A stretch of 64,000 bases of DNA from Blasia pusilla (Eukaryota; Marchantiophyta; Marchantiopsida; Blasiales): positions 38,130,001 through 38,194,000 of the forward strand of contig CM114272.1 of assembly GCA_050084515.1 (NCBI GenBank), given 5' to 3'. Below are positions 11,110 through 23,133 of this stretch, in pieces. Made by a program: the position numbers and the translations under genes. The notes below the pieces were generated by a model, which did no database searches, was not told where the DNA came from, and saw nothing but the letters and a program-made list of their open reading frames with translations. Every line of letters starts with the position of its first letter. Positions within the stretch are counted from its first letter, which is position 1.

Positions 11110-12707
11110 CTTTGTATCCAAGTTTTTCCCATCAACTCTTTAGGATAGCAATGGGGATTCCATTGTCTCCAACTTCCTCTTCCATTTCAACTTGGCCATG
11201 TCACGTCCATCCTCCAAGGGTTCCACTCTAAGTTCTGATCTCACACCAACTCTTGTTGTTCATAAGGAAGCTGACATCATACCTCGAAACGCCTTCAACT
11301 TCATCGCTTCAAGCTTGTTTGGTGTTGGCATCCCACACTTTTGCCCCATATACCATTGAAGGATGAATGGTATGAAAAATGACACAACACTTTATTTCTG
11401 ATGTAATATCCTGGCAGTGTAGAAATCTTGACAGACCGTTCATCTTCTTGTGGCCTTTCTTAGTAGTCTTCCTAATGTGGCATCCCACGTGCAATATTTT
11501 GAGAATTCTTTGCCTGGATAGGTGTGTGTGGGCACACGGGGGATGTTTTTTTCACCCGGTACCATTTTTGGTCTTGGTCCTCCTCCTTGCCATTGAAGGT
11601 CATTACACCGCACTTCAGTATATTTGCCTCCATGCCCCACTTGTCACACCAAATTTTGGTTAGGTAGATCATCTCTTGGAGTTTCTCTCCTGTTTCCTCT
11701 AGGCACCAAAGTCATCAGCAAACATGAGGGCAACAATAGAGTTCTTGCACACCTGGATGCAAGGCTTGGATGCGTTGTCTAGTATCCTCCATTTCTAATA
11801 GCGAATTCACAAAAATGTTGAAGAGGGTGGGGGAGAGCGGCATCCTTGAGCCATTCCTTGCTTGATGTCAAATCTCCCACTCTTTTGTCCATTCACCAAA
11901 ACTCTACTCATTGTGTTTAGGTACATCTTCTCCACCACCCTAAATATTTTCCCTTTGAGCCCCACCTTCCACAAGCTATAAGATAGCATGTCACATCTTA
12001 CAATGTCGTATGCCTTCTTGAGGTCCAAGAAGAAGCAATAGCTGGGGTTCCCCTCTTTTTTCCTACCTTGGATAATTTTATTCGTGAAGATGTGGTCCAT
12101 GAATCCCTAGGCTTGCGGGAAGCCAAACTGTCCTTCCTTGATGATAGAATTATCCGCAAGGTACACAGAGATCCTATTGTTGAGTATATGGCAGAGGAGC
12201 TTCTTAACTACACTAAGCAATGTAATACCTATGCAATTTCCAAGGTCTTCTCACTCACCCTTCTTGAAGAGGTTCATAATGACTCCCACCTGCCATCTTT
12301 TTGGAATGACTTATACCCGCCACACCAGGTTGAAGAGACTCACTAGAGAGCAAGCCATAGCAGCCTCGCCATACTTCAATAACTCATTCACAAGCTCATC
12401 ATCACCGCCTGCCTTATGGTTCACAAGTTCTTTCATCGCTGCTCCCATGCACCTTGGCCAGGGAGAACCATTTGTTATATAGATTTCCTAGATCAAACTC
12501 ATCATCTATCTTCCCCCATTGCATCTTAACAAAATCCTCCATCATCCTCTCGAAGTTATGCTCTTCAAGGGATGTTCGAGGGGGCTTCCTACCTAACTCC
12601 TTATAATGGTGTTCCAACACATATCGGATGTGTTTAGTACTCGTCATCATTCCTTTGTCTTTTCTCTTCAAGGCCTTTACACTGTTTTTGTCCTTGGCCT
12701 TGGTCAA
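11110..12707 (-). pseudogene. Non-LTR retrotransposon (LINE) reverse transcriptase
   Basis: Several frames on one strand give the pieces of a LINE reverse transcriptase in order. From 12707 down: KMQWGKIDDEFDLGNLY; then 12100-11807 with CFFLDLKKAYDIV (motif A aspartate), VLVNGQKSGRFDIKQGMAQGC (the QG-x-x-QGC-x-S-P motif B); then 11672-11440 with KWGMEANILKCGVM (motif D region) and LGRLLRK; then 11494-11309 with the thumb. The F-A-D-D box is broken by frameshifts near 11730. The protein would copy its RNA at a nicked target. The low-coordinate end joins copia gag at about 11100, with no poly-A tail visible. Confidence 0.8.
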
Positions 12708-13055
12708 TTTCTACACTTCCATCCAGAACTTTTATTGATTCTTGGTAAAATTCTCATTGATGGATAAGTGGATCGCTTGGTTCAATTTCTTCTTGTACAT
12801 GCGCACAAGAAGACAGGTTTCCTTGCGTAGGGTCACATATTCTGCCCACAAGGATGCATTGTCCTTGGGCTTGACACATGCTACATATGATTTCCTTCAT
12901 TTGGAAATGGTTGCCTTGAGCTCCAAGGATTGCCACTTGACGGCTCTGTCGCAAATTATCAATTTTCTGCCGACAACAATCTTGCCGGCATTTATCACTC
13001 TATGCTCTCACCATGCGAGTGCCATGTCTACAGTTGTTCTTGTGAACCCCAAGGT

Positions 13056-13349
13056 CTAGAAGGTAGATTTAATAAAAATGTCAAATGTTAGGAGATTTTC
13101 TTCTAGCTTGCCAACATATACCTTCTTGTTCCCCTCATCTTGAAAGTCCTCTATCCTCCATTTCTTGATCACTCTCTTCAATGGTTTGGTTGAGCATTTT
13201 AGCCTTTGTTGCAACTCTGTCCAGACCAACGAATGATCTGATCTTCCAATCTTTGTTGCATCCAGCGTGATCTTCCCAGTGCATGTGTAGAGTTCCTCAT
13301 CCACATCTATGTAGTCCAAAATGGAGATTTCATTCTCCTTGAAGTTCAT
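13056..13349 (-). pseudogene. LINE endonuclease C-terminus
   Basis: The frame contains I-D-Y-I-D-V-x-E, then KITLDATKIGRSDHSLVWTEL, the S-D-H motif that closes the active site of apurinic-like LINE endonucleases. It lies immediately upstream of the reverse transcriptase on the same strand, as in a LINE ORF2. The N-terminal two thirds of the endonuclease are absent, so the copy is 5'-truncated near 13360. Confidence 0.75.
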
Positions 13350-13456
13350 CTTAGTCCAAGCCGGGGAACCGCCTTATGCCTATCATTCACTACCATTAGT
13401 TGAAGTTCCCTCACATTATGATCAATCGTATGCCATTCATATTCACATTCACACAC

Positions 13457-13474
13457 GAGAGAGAGAGAGAGAGA
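13457..13474. repeat. (GA)n microsatellite
   Basis: Nine GA units in a row, between the LINE remnant and gypsy copy C. Confidence 0.95.
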
Positions 13475-13637
13475 AATAATTGAGCGCGTGTAACTATAGA
13501 GAACCAAGCTTCTCTACTTGATACTTGAGCGTAGTAATGGTAGCTATTGGTCCTGAATTATCTATCCCATTAGTGATGGATGGCTTCCCCTTGGAATTTC
13601 ATCAAGGAGTATATTTCTTGGAAGAGTGGCAAGAGCT

Positions 13638-14240
13638 CTAATGTGCATAAAAGAAATTCTTAGGGTACAAAACTACTTCTCCAACCAAGATGTCATGGGA
13701 CTCGACATTGGTCACTATCGCCTTGGCTTGTACCACATACTCATTTGACAGATATCCTGGGCAGATCCACAACACGACCGCATGTGGGATGATAAAATAC
13801 ATTGTACTCGCACTACCTAAGGATTTATGTATCTTGAATGGACAATCGGCCCTCGTTAGGCCCAATCATGTAAATGTTGCCTTCTCCAACATCCAGGGTT
13901 GCGCTCCTGAATCCAATAAGATGCACTACGGAAAAAACACTCCATCTCTTGGACTCACCAAATGGAATATCTATCCTCAATTATCCTGCAAAACAACTCC
14001 TAGTAGAACAATGGCACGCTATATTGTGGGTCTAGCAGACATCTCCACCATCCTAGCAATCGCAACCTCCCATGAAACTGAGGAGGGCGTCATGAGCATA
14101 GGCTCCAAGGGCAGGTCAACCACCTCCTGTGCAACCACCTCTCAACATGATGCAATAACACTAACTCCACGCTCACATAGCGTAGCGGCCAGCCAAAAAT
14201 TCTCGGTGGGTGTACCTCCCAAAATCGAAAGCAGAAAACC
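13638..14240 (-). pseudogene. DNMT/PHD-type gypsy, copy C: protease region
   Basis: Reading leftward from about 14240, the translated pieces match the protease regions at 29547-30172 and 51840-52622: AA-x-LCERGV, then CILLDSGAQP (active-site D-S-G-A near 13900), then IHKSLGSAS. A TGA in frame just after KATFT (near 13868) and other changes disable it. The copy ends near 13638, before the position where copies A and B carry the methyltransferase, so it cannot show whether it ever had one. Confidence 0.7.
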
Positions 14241-14389
14241 ATGGGGTGCGATACATCGTAGTGGCCACCCCCAACAATGTACTCAACACAAGCTCCACTT
14301 GAACATCTGCAATAGGAGTTGCCACACTCGCTTCTCCCATCGTCTTTTGTGCCTACACACCAACAACATCAACTATTTGGGAACTCTGA

Positions 14390-16040
14390 TCAGGACCCAT
14401 CGATGGGGTTATCGTCGCTTTGGACAAAGTGAAAAACTGAGGAAGCTATGGATGCCTCCATTTGTGCAGGATCCAACCAAGATCTTCCATGTCTCTGGTT
14501 GGTGCATATGATGTCGATGCCACTGATCCGACATCGGATAATCTCAACACCATAGCCGCAATCACCTGCTCCAACTACTCCATATGAGTATCCTAGCCCC
14601 ACACCCTTTGTCTCCCTCGACGCATCTAGGTGGTGGACCTCTACCTCTCCACGGGCATATCCACCACCTCGACGAGAAAATCCAAATCCTCTTCCCCCAA
14701 CAGGACCATCTGGCGTACAACCTCTAGGCCCACCCATACCGCCAACTTGCTCTGGTACCCTCTCTGGCCCTCGGTCTGGGCGTAACTCAGGGTGTAGGCT
14801 AAAACATCGCGCATGTATGACCATACCGTTGTCAATAGTCACACTAGTAGACTTGTGGTATGGGCCCATCTTACGTCTGGCTAAGGAATCCATCCACTAC
14901 CTTGACGGGTGCACATACTTGTGCTAGCGATGAACTCCACCAAATGCCCAACAAATAACTCTTGGAGGTTGCTCTTGCGCCACATATGATGGCGTAGGTC
15001 TTTGCGACACATGCTCTCAATAACCTCCTTGAGCTCGTGAGCCACAATCCTCTCTCAAAATCCACATTGTTGCACTGATGGTGAAAGCAATCATGCCTAC
15101 TCTCCTGCATGACCTATGGCTACTACGCTCTCTTGAGCCATGTTGCGCTCAATACACTTGTCCATCTCAAAAACATCTCTCAACATAGGTGAGATACGCA
15201 TCAACATTACCGCATCCCTCATGCATCGTTGCAGGTCTTGTCCCATCATTGCGTACCATGCTTGGATAATCTAGGCCTCCGTCACCCCTTGAGTGACACT
15301 AATCAAGCGATACATGGGAGCAAATGCCTCTCGCAAACTCTCTCCCGTGCGCCTATGGAAGTCGTGGATGCTCCACAACTTCTTAGTCCGTACCTCCTAG
15401 TAGTTCCTCCGCAACTCTGCAAAGAACTTAACCACGGGGTTGAACCTAGGGCAAACCCAACTAGATGATATAACTTCCCCAGTCCGACTTGCCCCTCCTA
15501 GCACATCACTAGTAGCAGAGGAAGTAGCCTCCTCTAGCTCCTCCTCCTCATCTATAAATGGCTCAGTCCATGACACATAATGTGGATCATACTAGAGTCT
15601 CCAAGCCTCGATCTCGGGCGCATATCTCCACGAAAACTCATGGAAATTGTCCATGGGCGTCCCCTCTAAGTATTGGAATATTATGTTCCATGTTGTGAAT
15701 GGGTTAAACTCTCTCGAGTTCCTAGCCCTCTGAGAGTCGCACCAACTCCTAAACTCCGCAATGAAGTCACGTAACTCTATGGTACCCAAGGCTCTCGAAA
15801 ACCTACGCAATCCTCTACCTCGGTCGGCCATCTCGATCACCCAGGTAGTAGGACCACTTAATGTATGCGGTGATGTGCTCAAAAATTCTCTACGCCCTTC
15901 CCCTCATTTGAAGATGAAATAGAAGGAGGTCGAGGCGGTCCCTCACATTGAGATCCTCAAAACCACTTGCCACTCCGCGTAAGGCCTCTAAAGCTACTCT
16001 CAAGTCCACCACCTCACCTTTAAAAGTCCCGAAAGGACGC
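14390..16040 (-). pseudogene. gag: DNMT/PHD-type gypsy, copy C: gag
   Basis: Pieces in several frames match gag of copy A. The N-terminal block (15592-15882) has LRDFIAEFRSWCD and NIIFQYLEGTPMDNFHEFSW, the capsid start in this family; 14871-15110 and neighbouring frames cover the helical middle; 14390-14893 cover a G/R-rich tail. The zinc-knuckle site near 14790-14830 aligns with CSYCQMYGHTRVWC of copy A but has a stop at the fifth codon. The start lies near 16040. It shares strand and order with the protease piece. Confidence 0.7.
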
Positions 16041-16743
16041 CATGATGATCCTTGTGCCTCCCTCACACGATCACTCCCACTCTTACAATTTATCTCTTAA
16101 TCACTCAACCTAAACATGTGGCACTCAATCTAGACTCCCTCTCATTGAGACGTATAGTGTACAGTAACAAGCTGCGCGCGTGGTATGGTAAATCGATAAT
16201 AGGCTATCGTCTCATCGACATAGCATACCCTCAACTCTGGACATCCCACACAAGTCCACGTACCCTAAATCATATACATCAATGATGATCTCAATATCCA
16301 CACTAAACCCAATATCCCCAATAACTACCCAATACCCATAAATTCCCTCTCAGGTGCAAGGAAGAAGACTAGAATAGATAATCTGAACAACGTGAGTCTT
16401 GCTCCTTAGCAACTGCAAACTCAATCCCAACTCGTTCGTAAAGAAACACTTCCCCAACAAGCAAGTTGACACTCAAATCTCCTCAATGTTGCTAACAATA
16501 CTTAAATATCCTCAATGTACGGTGTAGATACAGCAATACGATGCGGTATTGGCGGCACGAAATAACTACAAATGACACGGCACTCGGTGATGGGATGCGG
16601 CATGCAACGACATACTCTCCTCTATCAACAATACATGCTCTACTCCATAATGATGATGCAGCTCCGCGAAGGAGACGATGCGGTGCAGCCACGAGCGGCA
16701 CGACGCAGCAATTGGCTACGCTTTACGGCTACGGGGATCACTG
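16041..16743. other. Leader-like region, no gene seen
   Basis: Between the gag start of copy C (- strand) and the next LTR I see no coding domain. The GC-rich open frames on both strands at 16490-16790 overlap each other and match nothing I recognise. This may be leader and LTR of copy C, but I could not match it to the LTR-like sequence of copy A. Confidence 0.4.
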
Positions 16744-17160
16744 TGTCATATAGTAAAATCATCCAGTATGTAAACTCCTCTCTCATTGAGTGTTAGTGAG
16801 AGTTTTATAAGTATTAAGTAAATTAGCTGAGGAAAATAAAATTTTCATGTTTAAACTCTTTATGGTGCCTCTTTTATACGGGACCAACTTTAGGAAAAGA
16901 GGTAATAAATGAGACATGGGATTATAAAACTATAGTAGTGGGATTGGTGCATTAATGAAAAAAAAAACAAAAGTAGTCTTGGTTGGAGGCTAGGGTAGTT
17001 GGGGTAGTTTGGAAGATATGAAGTGAGTAAAGGAGGATATTTTGGAAGAGATAAGAGGTAATCTACTTGTGTCAAAATATGATTGGTTAAGCCTTGAGAG
17101 AAAGCGATGTGGCACAAGATAAGATTAACCCTACTTTGTACTCTTGTGAATCCCTTGTGA

Positions 17161-17170
17161 GTATATAAAG
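17161..17170 (+). promoter_or_regulatory. TATA box of LTR family G2
   Basis: GTATATAAAG about 417 bases into the LTR, conserved at 57904-57913 and, on the minus strand, at 61914-61925. It is the likely promoter of the element. Confidence 0.7.
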
Positions 17171-17544
17171 AGGATTCATTACCTTCTACTTCATTTCTTG
17201 AGTTCTCGTGTTACTCTTGAGTGGATGGCATTGGGTTTGCTTGCTCTTCCAATGAGAGTGGATTACCCCTCTTGGGAGAGTAATTGACCATGCTCTATTC
17301 TTCGAGAGGTTTCTAGAGTATGGTATGTGTGGGGATGAGAGACTTGTCATCTTAGAGGAGTTTAGTCATACTAGAGATAAAAGATGGTTTTGGCTTGTAA
17401 GTTTCCCAATGAGAGTGGATTACCCCTCTTGGGAGAGCAACTCAGCAAAAAACCATTCTTGAGGAGAGTAGAGGATGTCCGTCAACTATGGATAGAGGTG
17501 GAACATGAGTTGTATGTGATTTTCCTTTCCTTAACCCATAACAC

Positions 17545-17706
17545 ATGAAGATTCTCTTGGAAGATAGGCATTGGTTTACTCGCTATCTAGTTTACCACTT
17601 TGGAGAGGTATTCATGAACCTAGTCATGCAATCTCTAACTCCGGTGATTCTTCCTATTGTCACATATGGGAGGACATGGGATTGTACATTGTATGTTCTT
17701 ATATAA
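17545..17706 (+). CDS. LTR-encoded small ORF 1 (repeat unit 1)
   Basis: This 53-codon frame begins MKILLEDRHW and contains RYLVYHFGE, then TPVILPIVTYGR, ending LYVLI and a stop. The copy at 61362-61580 conserves it (IDRHWFTRYLVYHYGEAF, TPVILPIVTYGR) with few changes and the same stop position; the copy near 58300 keeps it with one internal stop. It lies downstream of the TATA box, so it would be in the transcribed leader. It resembles the next frame: I-F/L, R, Y/F-V, G-V/A, V-I, P-V-I-x-PIV. No known domain recognised; it may be non-coding sequence conserved for another reason. Confidence 0.4.
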   Translation: MKILLEDRHWFTRYLVYHFGEVFMNLVMQSLTPVILPIVTYGRTWDCTLYVLI

Positions 17707-17712
17707 CAATCC

Positions 17713-17913
17713 ATGGGTATTAATAGGCCTGTTGGGATAGGGTTTAACACTAGTTGTGCTATTTTTCTTGTCTATAAGCGCAAAGTAGTTTATAAAGACT
17801 TTATAGTTAGGAATTTTGGTGTTCGATGTTATGAAGAAGTTATCGCCTTAGGACTGCCATTCATGATTCCTATTGTGAGAGAATGGAAGATTTATATAGT
17901 AATTCTGTACTAA
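17713..17913 (+). CDS. LTR-encoded small ORF 2 (repeat unit 2)
   Basis: A 66-codon frame that starts 6 bases after the stop of the preceding one, in the same frame plane across all copies except for the stop. Key segments are GFNTSCAIFLVYKRKVVY, RNFGVRCYEEVIA and LPFMIPIVREWKIYI. The 61155-61355 copy is near-identical in protein; the 58490-58660 copy is shifted. Its second half is similar to small ORF 1, suggesting an old tandem duplication. Unknown function; short hydrophobic-basic protein without a clear membrane segment. Confidence 0.4.
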   Translation: MGINRPVGIGFNTSCAIFLVYKRKVVYKDFIVRNFGVRCYEEVIALGLPFMIPIVREWKIYIVILY

Positions 17914-18013
17914 AAAGGGAGAACTTCTTATAGAGTTCACCTTGCATCAACCACGTCTGCCGTAGCTAGAAGGTCCGTCCGTCCTTACTCAAAGGAAAGC
18001 TCTCAACACGACA

Positions 18014-20267
18014 ACGGCATGGTGCTCAATCATCATAGAGCGGCTCCAACCTCAAGAAATAACAAAGTAGAAAGAAAATTGCAACCCCATCAATCCAAAA
18101 AGTTCACCTATCATTGTTGGAGCGGTGCTCGCCTACACTCTCTACGCAAAAGTCGATGACTCATTTTGTCATCTCAAACAACAAATACTTGTGATATAAC
18201 AAATGCAATCCTAAATGGCAAAGTAGTGGCCGACAACTGTGTGGCGGTGGTGGCTGAACTATCACAAACGGTGTGTTTTGACCATTGATAGTAAATTCGT
18301 CGTCAACTGGTTGATGGCGTTGATGAACGATGTCGGACAGTGCAGGAGAAAGTTCATCAATCAAAGACTGTAGGCGAATTGGTAGCACAAGTGGATTGGC
18401 GCATGCCAAACAAATGGAGCAGGTTGGATAGGCATAATCGATGCCATAAAGTTGGCATAGTTACGTCGCGTGGCTGCAAAGCGGCAAGAGTCTCAAGCCG
18501 CGACACTACGTAGGGGCACGCCACAATTTCAGACAACTCAGCCGGAAGCGTCTAATCAATAGTCCATATTGGTCTTATGATGGTCTAACCGTTGTACCCC
18601 TTTTTATCTTCTTGCCCAACTATTGTGTCTTTCCTATTCTAACTAACTCTAACTATACAGTCTCCGGATTCCCTTTAGTCTTCGTTAGGAAGAGGTTTCA
18701 GTCTTCGCGAAGAGTATGTCTTCATCTTACTTGGTCTTCTTTGAAGGGTCTTCATTTCTAAGTCTTCGCTATGAAGAAAAACTATCTTTTCTTATTTGCA
18801 TTAGCCTTCTTCACTAGAAGGAAAGGTGTCTTTTGAGACTAGCAATACGAACTAAATGCAGTTTTTGTAGACAATGTACAACTACTACAACTAAGTAGAC
18901 ATGTAGTCTCAAAGGACAAGTTGCAAGAGATCTTAGTTGTGAGAATGGTGACATGGAAAGTCCAATACGATATGACATGGATCATATTTGAGTAGTGACA
19001 TTGTGGACAGTAACAACTATGAACTTCCATGTCATTATTTACTTCAGGATGACGTGGAAATCTGATGGAGGTGAGGTGGCTTATGTCCACTTATTCATCA
19101 TAGTTGAAGTAGTTGTAAGTAATTTAATTTTTACCAATAAATTAGCACAATGTGAAGCTTTCTAGTTCTTTTCAAACTACAATCAGTTGATTTCACCATA
19201 TGTCTTACCATAGTTTTGTATTTAGGACTTAATGGATCCATTGTGGATTTTGTAGTTCAATTAGCTGGACTAAATATAGTTGTGAGGTGCAATAAGAAAA
19301 TTTGAGAGACGCGCAATAGTTGTGGAGTAGTTGAATGATGGTGCTAAATACAAATGTGTTTAGTCACTAATTCAACTAAGTTTAGTGTCACTGACAATAT
19401 TTCTTATTTTAGGTATTTGTTAAATCCTTCCAAGGATTTATAAGTGGTTAGATTAGTGAATCCCTTCCTCTTGCTCTTTTTTTATAGCAAGAAGACATAG
19501 GGACTATAATTAATGATTGATTCATATAAAAACTCTTGTCTCGCGAACATGTGGTTGCACTACAAACTTTTGATGATTTAGAAGAGAGCTAAATGAAAGA
19601 CACATTAAAATATTCAAATATATTTTCAATGTAATTGGAGAAGGAAAAACTTTCATATATTTTATGCGTTAGAATTGATGAGCTCAAGCATCATCAATTA
19701 AATGTGAATTAGTGGGGCTAACTCGCAAGTGAAACAAAATGCCTAGACTTTGTCATACATTATCAACCAATGCAAGTGCAAAATCTCGAATTTTTTTCAT
19801 TTGCTAGCTAGGTCTTATTTACTGAACGCTCTGGCCACAAAACACCGCTCCCTTTGGCATCTCCAAGAAGCAAATGTGGAGGGTCATCAACATGGTTGGG
19901 AATATGTAGAGGGATAGTTTCATCTAAAACTACTAGAAGGTCCAGCTTCACATAACCTAGTGGGATGTCTGTACCATGATATTTGTCATGCCTTGCCAAA
20001 CCAGAGATAATGCCTAATCCTACATGTTCCCTAGATTTCTTAACTTGTTTGAGGAAGACATGATCTCCCTTTGTAAGCTACACATTCAAACACCAACAAA
20101 CAATACAAATCAGATTTAATATCTGCCCATATCTTCAAAACAATCATAATATAGCCCATCACAAAGCCAGGTATTATTTAAAGTGCTGTACCTTGGTAAA
20201 ACTCCATCCATATGGAGGAATATTGGATCTGAAACCGAGCTCTCTTGATAATTTCTACAATGCAAAA
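18014..20267. other. No supportable gene
   Basis: After the LTR there is about 550 bp of unassigned sequence, then a GAAGAC/CTTCG-rich block at 18660-18790 similar in composition to 34200-34450 and 44400-45420, then AT-rich DNA. Open frames are short and without recognisable domains. Confidence 0.5.
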
Positions 20268-21020
20268 TCAGGGGCTCATAATCAATGGTATAGATAAATT
20301 ATAAACCAACACCCACAGAGAACTTAAGTAATAATCAAGAATTGAAATCAAATCGCCAAGCACTGAATTTAAGAAACTTACAATATTTTTCTCCTTTTGT
20401 TTTGTAAGGCTTGGCTTTTTTTGAACTTTCTTGAAGACCATAAGTGGTGTGGTTCCACTATCAATCTTCTCTTTGATTGCCAAATCCACCTTATTTGAAA
20501 CCACTTCTAGAGAAGTAGGAACTTTTACACTTGCACTAGTTTTCTCCCCTGTGAAATCTGACTTTGATTCACCATCAACCTCCAAAATCAGTATTTTCTC
20601 TGTAGTGCTTGCATCAAGGTTGGCAATAACATGAGTGAGTATGGGAACATGAAGATCATAACTACTTGGTAGAGAGGTAACCAAAGTTGATGGAGTTGAC
20701 ACAAGAGGAGATTTGGATATAGACACCGTATGAGAGCCTTTGAGGTGTTGGTTTTAAACCCTCAGATGAAAGTATACCCAAATCTAACGTAACCAATTTA
20801 TCAAGGGATGGAGATTTGTTATCATCCTTTGTCACTCGTGATGTCAATTTAGCAAATATTCTCTCAATGGAAGTCATCGATGACTTGATTAGAGCAAGCT
20901 CGTCTTTGGTCGACTTATTTTCCTTCTCCATTGACTCAACTCTTGTCGTCAAAGTTGATGACACACTTTTTTTCTACAAGCACAAGAGAAGGAAAAAAGA
21001 GATAAGTCAATCATCCCCAA
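20268..21020 (-). pseudogene. Coiled-coil C-terminal part of a CACTA-type accessory protein
   Basis: The frame 20662-20964 reads STLTTRVESMEKENKSTKDE and continues as a heptad-like charged helix. The frame 20268-20726 is rich in S, K and V (for example SKSDFTGEKTSASVKVP) and probably includes intron read-through. They follow the transposase-24-like exon on the same strand. In plant En/Spm elements the Ptta-type protein ends in such a coiled coil. Assignment rests on order and composition. Confidence 0.4.
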
Positions 21021-21245
21021 CCTAAACTTTGGAAACCTTCACTAATGAAAGACATGCAAATTCAAAAAAATCTAGAGTCTAGAGAAAAAAAACGGTTTCA
21101 AATACAATACAATATCTTGACATGGTAATTTCAAAATGCTGATAGAGAGGTAAAATGCATACACAAATAGGATGATAGAAAAGAACCCACATTTATCAAT
21201 TGTGTATGAAGAAATTGCAAGTGGTATCAATTGTACGTGAAGAAA

Positions 21246-22085
21246 TTACAAGTGGTACAAGGATAAAGTAGGATGGAGAAAATATAACACCTTCATCCCC
21301 TTGGTTTGCTGACTGAGTCTTGGCCTTGCACTCAATGTCTCACCCACCTCTTGAAGGGATGGACTAGAACCCCTACCCTTCTTCTGTAGACAAGTCTGAA
21401 AAATATGGCAGACCACCTTAGTAATAATTTGAAACCATACTTTCCTATTTAACCACAAAAAGAATGGACATACACACAAAGATAAATAAAGAAATAACAT
21501 ATATCATACGTATAGAATACATAATAAAAAAGAATGAAAAGGCTTACCATTTGATTGACTATCCCTTTGTGTCCAACTCTTTCTGTCCAATTCATATTCT
21601 TTGGATCCACCTTGGACCTATTTATCTTCAGTCTCTCGGCCCTTATTTGGCCAACCTCAGATAGCCAATATCCTTTCATGGACTCCCAAATTCTATCATC
21701 CACATCTCGTGGTGTCTTGGTATCTCTCTTGGATCCAAGTTGCTCCCAACATGCCTTCAAACAAGACCTCTCTTGACTTGATTACAGAAGAAGGACCCTA
21801 AACGTTGGCAATTGTGGCCTTGAAGAACTTATCAGTGAGTTTAGATTTCCCATACTCCCACTTTTATTCTAGAGATTTCTTCACCATGCGTATGTCATAC
21901 TCAGATTGTCTACTAATATCTAGGATGCTCAAATCAAGTTGATGCAAGACAAGGCCCTTCAAATCATCATGCCAATTGTTTTTACCTTCACATCCATAAA
22001 ATATCTCCCCCTTAGATGTTACCTCCACCCTTGGCTTCTTCCCTTTAGAAGCACGATGCTTGGAACTCACCTTCCATGAGTTCAA
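21246..22085 (-). pseudogene. CACTA/En-Spm accessory protein (Transposase_24/Ptta-like)
   Basis: The frame 21449-21760 contains DDRIWESMKGYWLSEVGQI, then R-x-E-R-x-KINRSKV and a W-T-E-R-V-G block. This matches the W-x2-[FM]-x2-YW-x-SE, K-x-x-N-[RK]-x-x-R-x-K pattern of plant Ptta/En-Spm proteins, in which a conserved tryptophan helix precedes an asparagine/arginine motif. The upstream exon (21864-22085) reads NNWHDDLKGLVLHQLDLSIL, ending near a possible intron, and 21246-21500 carries LQEVGETLSARPRLS downstream. Spliced gene, minus strand. Stops interrupt the join near 21800-21865. Confidence 0.5.
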
Positions 22086-22833
22086 TTAAGCCCTCCTTTG
22101 CTGTTTTGCCTTTGAGCTTGTTACAAATAACCCAAAAAGTAGAGATGAGCATTAGAGAATAAAAACATTTCTGAATCTGCAATAGTCCGTCATAAATATA
22201 TAAACATGTATAATTCTAGATTTGGAATTGATAAAACTAAATCTCTACTCTTTGATTTCCGCAATGACAAAAGCACAAGTAGATTTACTCATCCAATGGG
22301 CGGGCATCTTCTTCAACTTCATCATAACCATCAGAATATCCTTTACTGATTGTGTTATCTATGGGTTTTTGGCCATGCCAATCAGATCCAAGATGTACAC
22401 TTGTAGGGAGGGAGCCATAGAAGGGTCCATTGGGGCCATAGTATGTGTCGGGAGGAACTAATCCCCATGGAGGTTGAGACCCAGCTACCTATGGACAAAA
22501 TCCACTACTAGATAATTGAATCTATTATCAAGCAAAATTTGAAAAACTGATAAGAGTATGGACAAGCAGGCATGTAATGCCACCTGGGTGGAGGGGCATT
22601 GTCCCGACATGGTGAAGCTTGGATGAAGCATTTGCCATGGTCATTGAGGTACACCATGTTGTTGAGGAAGGAATACCTAGAACAAAAGAAATCAATCAAA
22701 ATCAGATCTTTTGTAATAATAAGTTCCATAGTGATTTTCTTTTATTAGTCTATCTACCAGATAACATTGTAGCATAACAACATAGATAGTAGTATGAAAC
22801 TATCTCACCAAAGGTTGGTTATTCTTGGAGTGC

Positions 22834-23133
22834 TCATGCACCTTTCCAGGTGATGAGCACTCTCCTTTCCTTGGTGATTTCCCTTTGAGTAGAGACTTGA
22901 CTTTCCCCACTCCCTTGCATGGTGATTTTTCCCAGATTTAAAGGCTTACGATCACTTGGAGACAATGATGGTTCCATCTCCACATTAAACTCCAGATCCG
23001 AAGAGTTGTCTCCATGGCCACTCAGACTTTCTTCATCAGCTAAATTTTCCTCCGTTTGGACACCTTGATTTCTCACATGAGCTCTGGTATGATGAACCTT
23101 TCGAAGAATGTATGAGTGACCTTCTAAAGTCAT
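22834..23133 (-). pseudogene. Hypothetical N-terminal exon upstream of the CACTA-like gene
   Basis: A 99-residue frame on the same strand as the preceding exons, with acidic and serine-rich composition (ENLADEESLSGHGDNSSDLE). It could be the 5' exon of that gene. No domain recognised. Confidence 0.25.

Larger units (their letters stand above)
16744..18013 (+). repeat. 1.27-kb LTR, family G2, copy 1 (probable solo LTR)
   Basis: Starts TGTCATATAG and ends ACACGACA; the copy at 61059-62335 has TGTCGTATAG/ACACGACA, so the ends are TG/CA with a short inverted terminus. A TATA box lies at 17161-17170. Two 35-bp direct repeats occur at 17249-17283 and 17406-17440. The second half holds two small open frames conserved in all three copies. 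Downstream, ATGGTGCTCAATCATC resembles the primer-site region of the 61-kb copy, but no gag follows. Confidence 0.85.

Noticed and set aside
13690-14511. A 273-codon + strand open frame as a host gene
   Set aside because: It is antisense to gag/protease of gypsy copy C, and the same antisense frame occurs over copy A. The sense strand has the recognisable LLDSGAQP motif.
16492-16796. GC-rich frames before the G2 LTR as a gene
   Set aside because: Overlapping frames on both strands, simple codon patterns, no domain. One ends SYSKI only because the LTR start happens to encode it.
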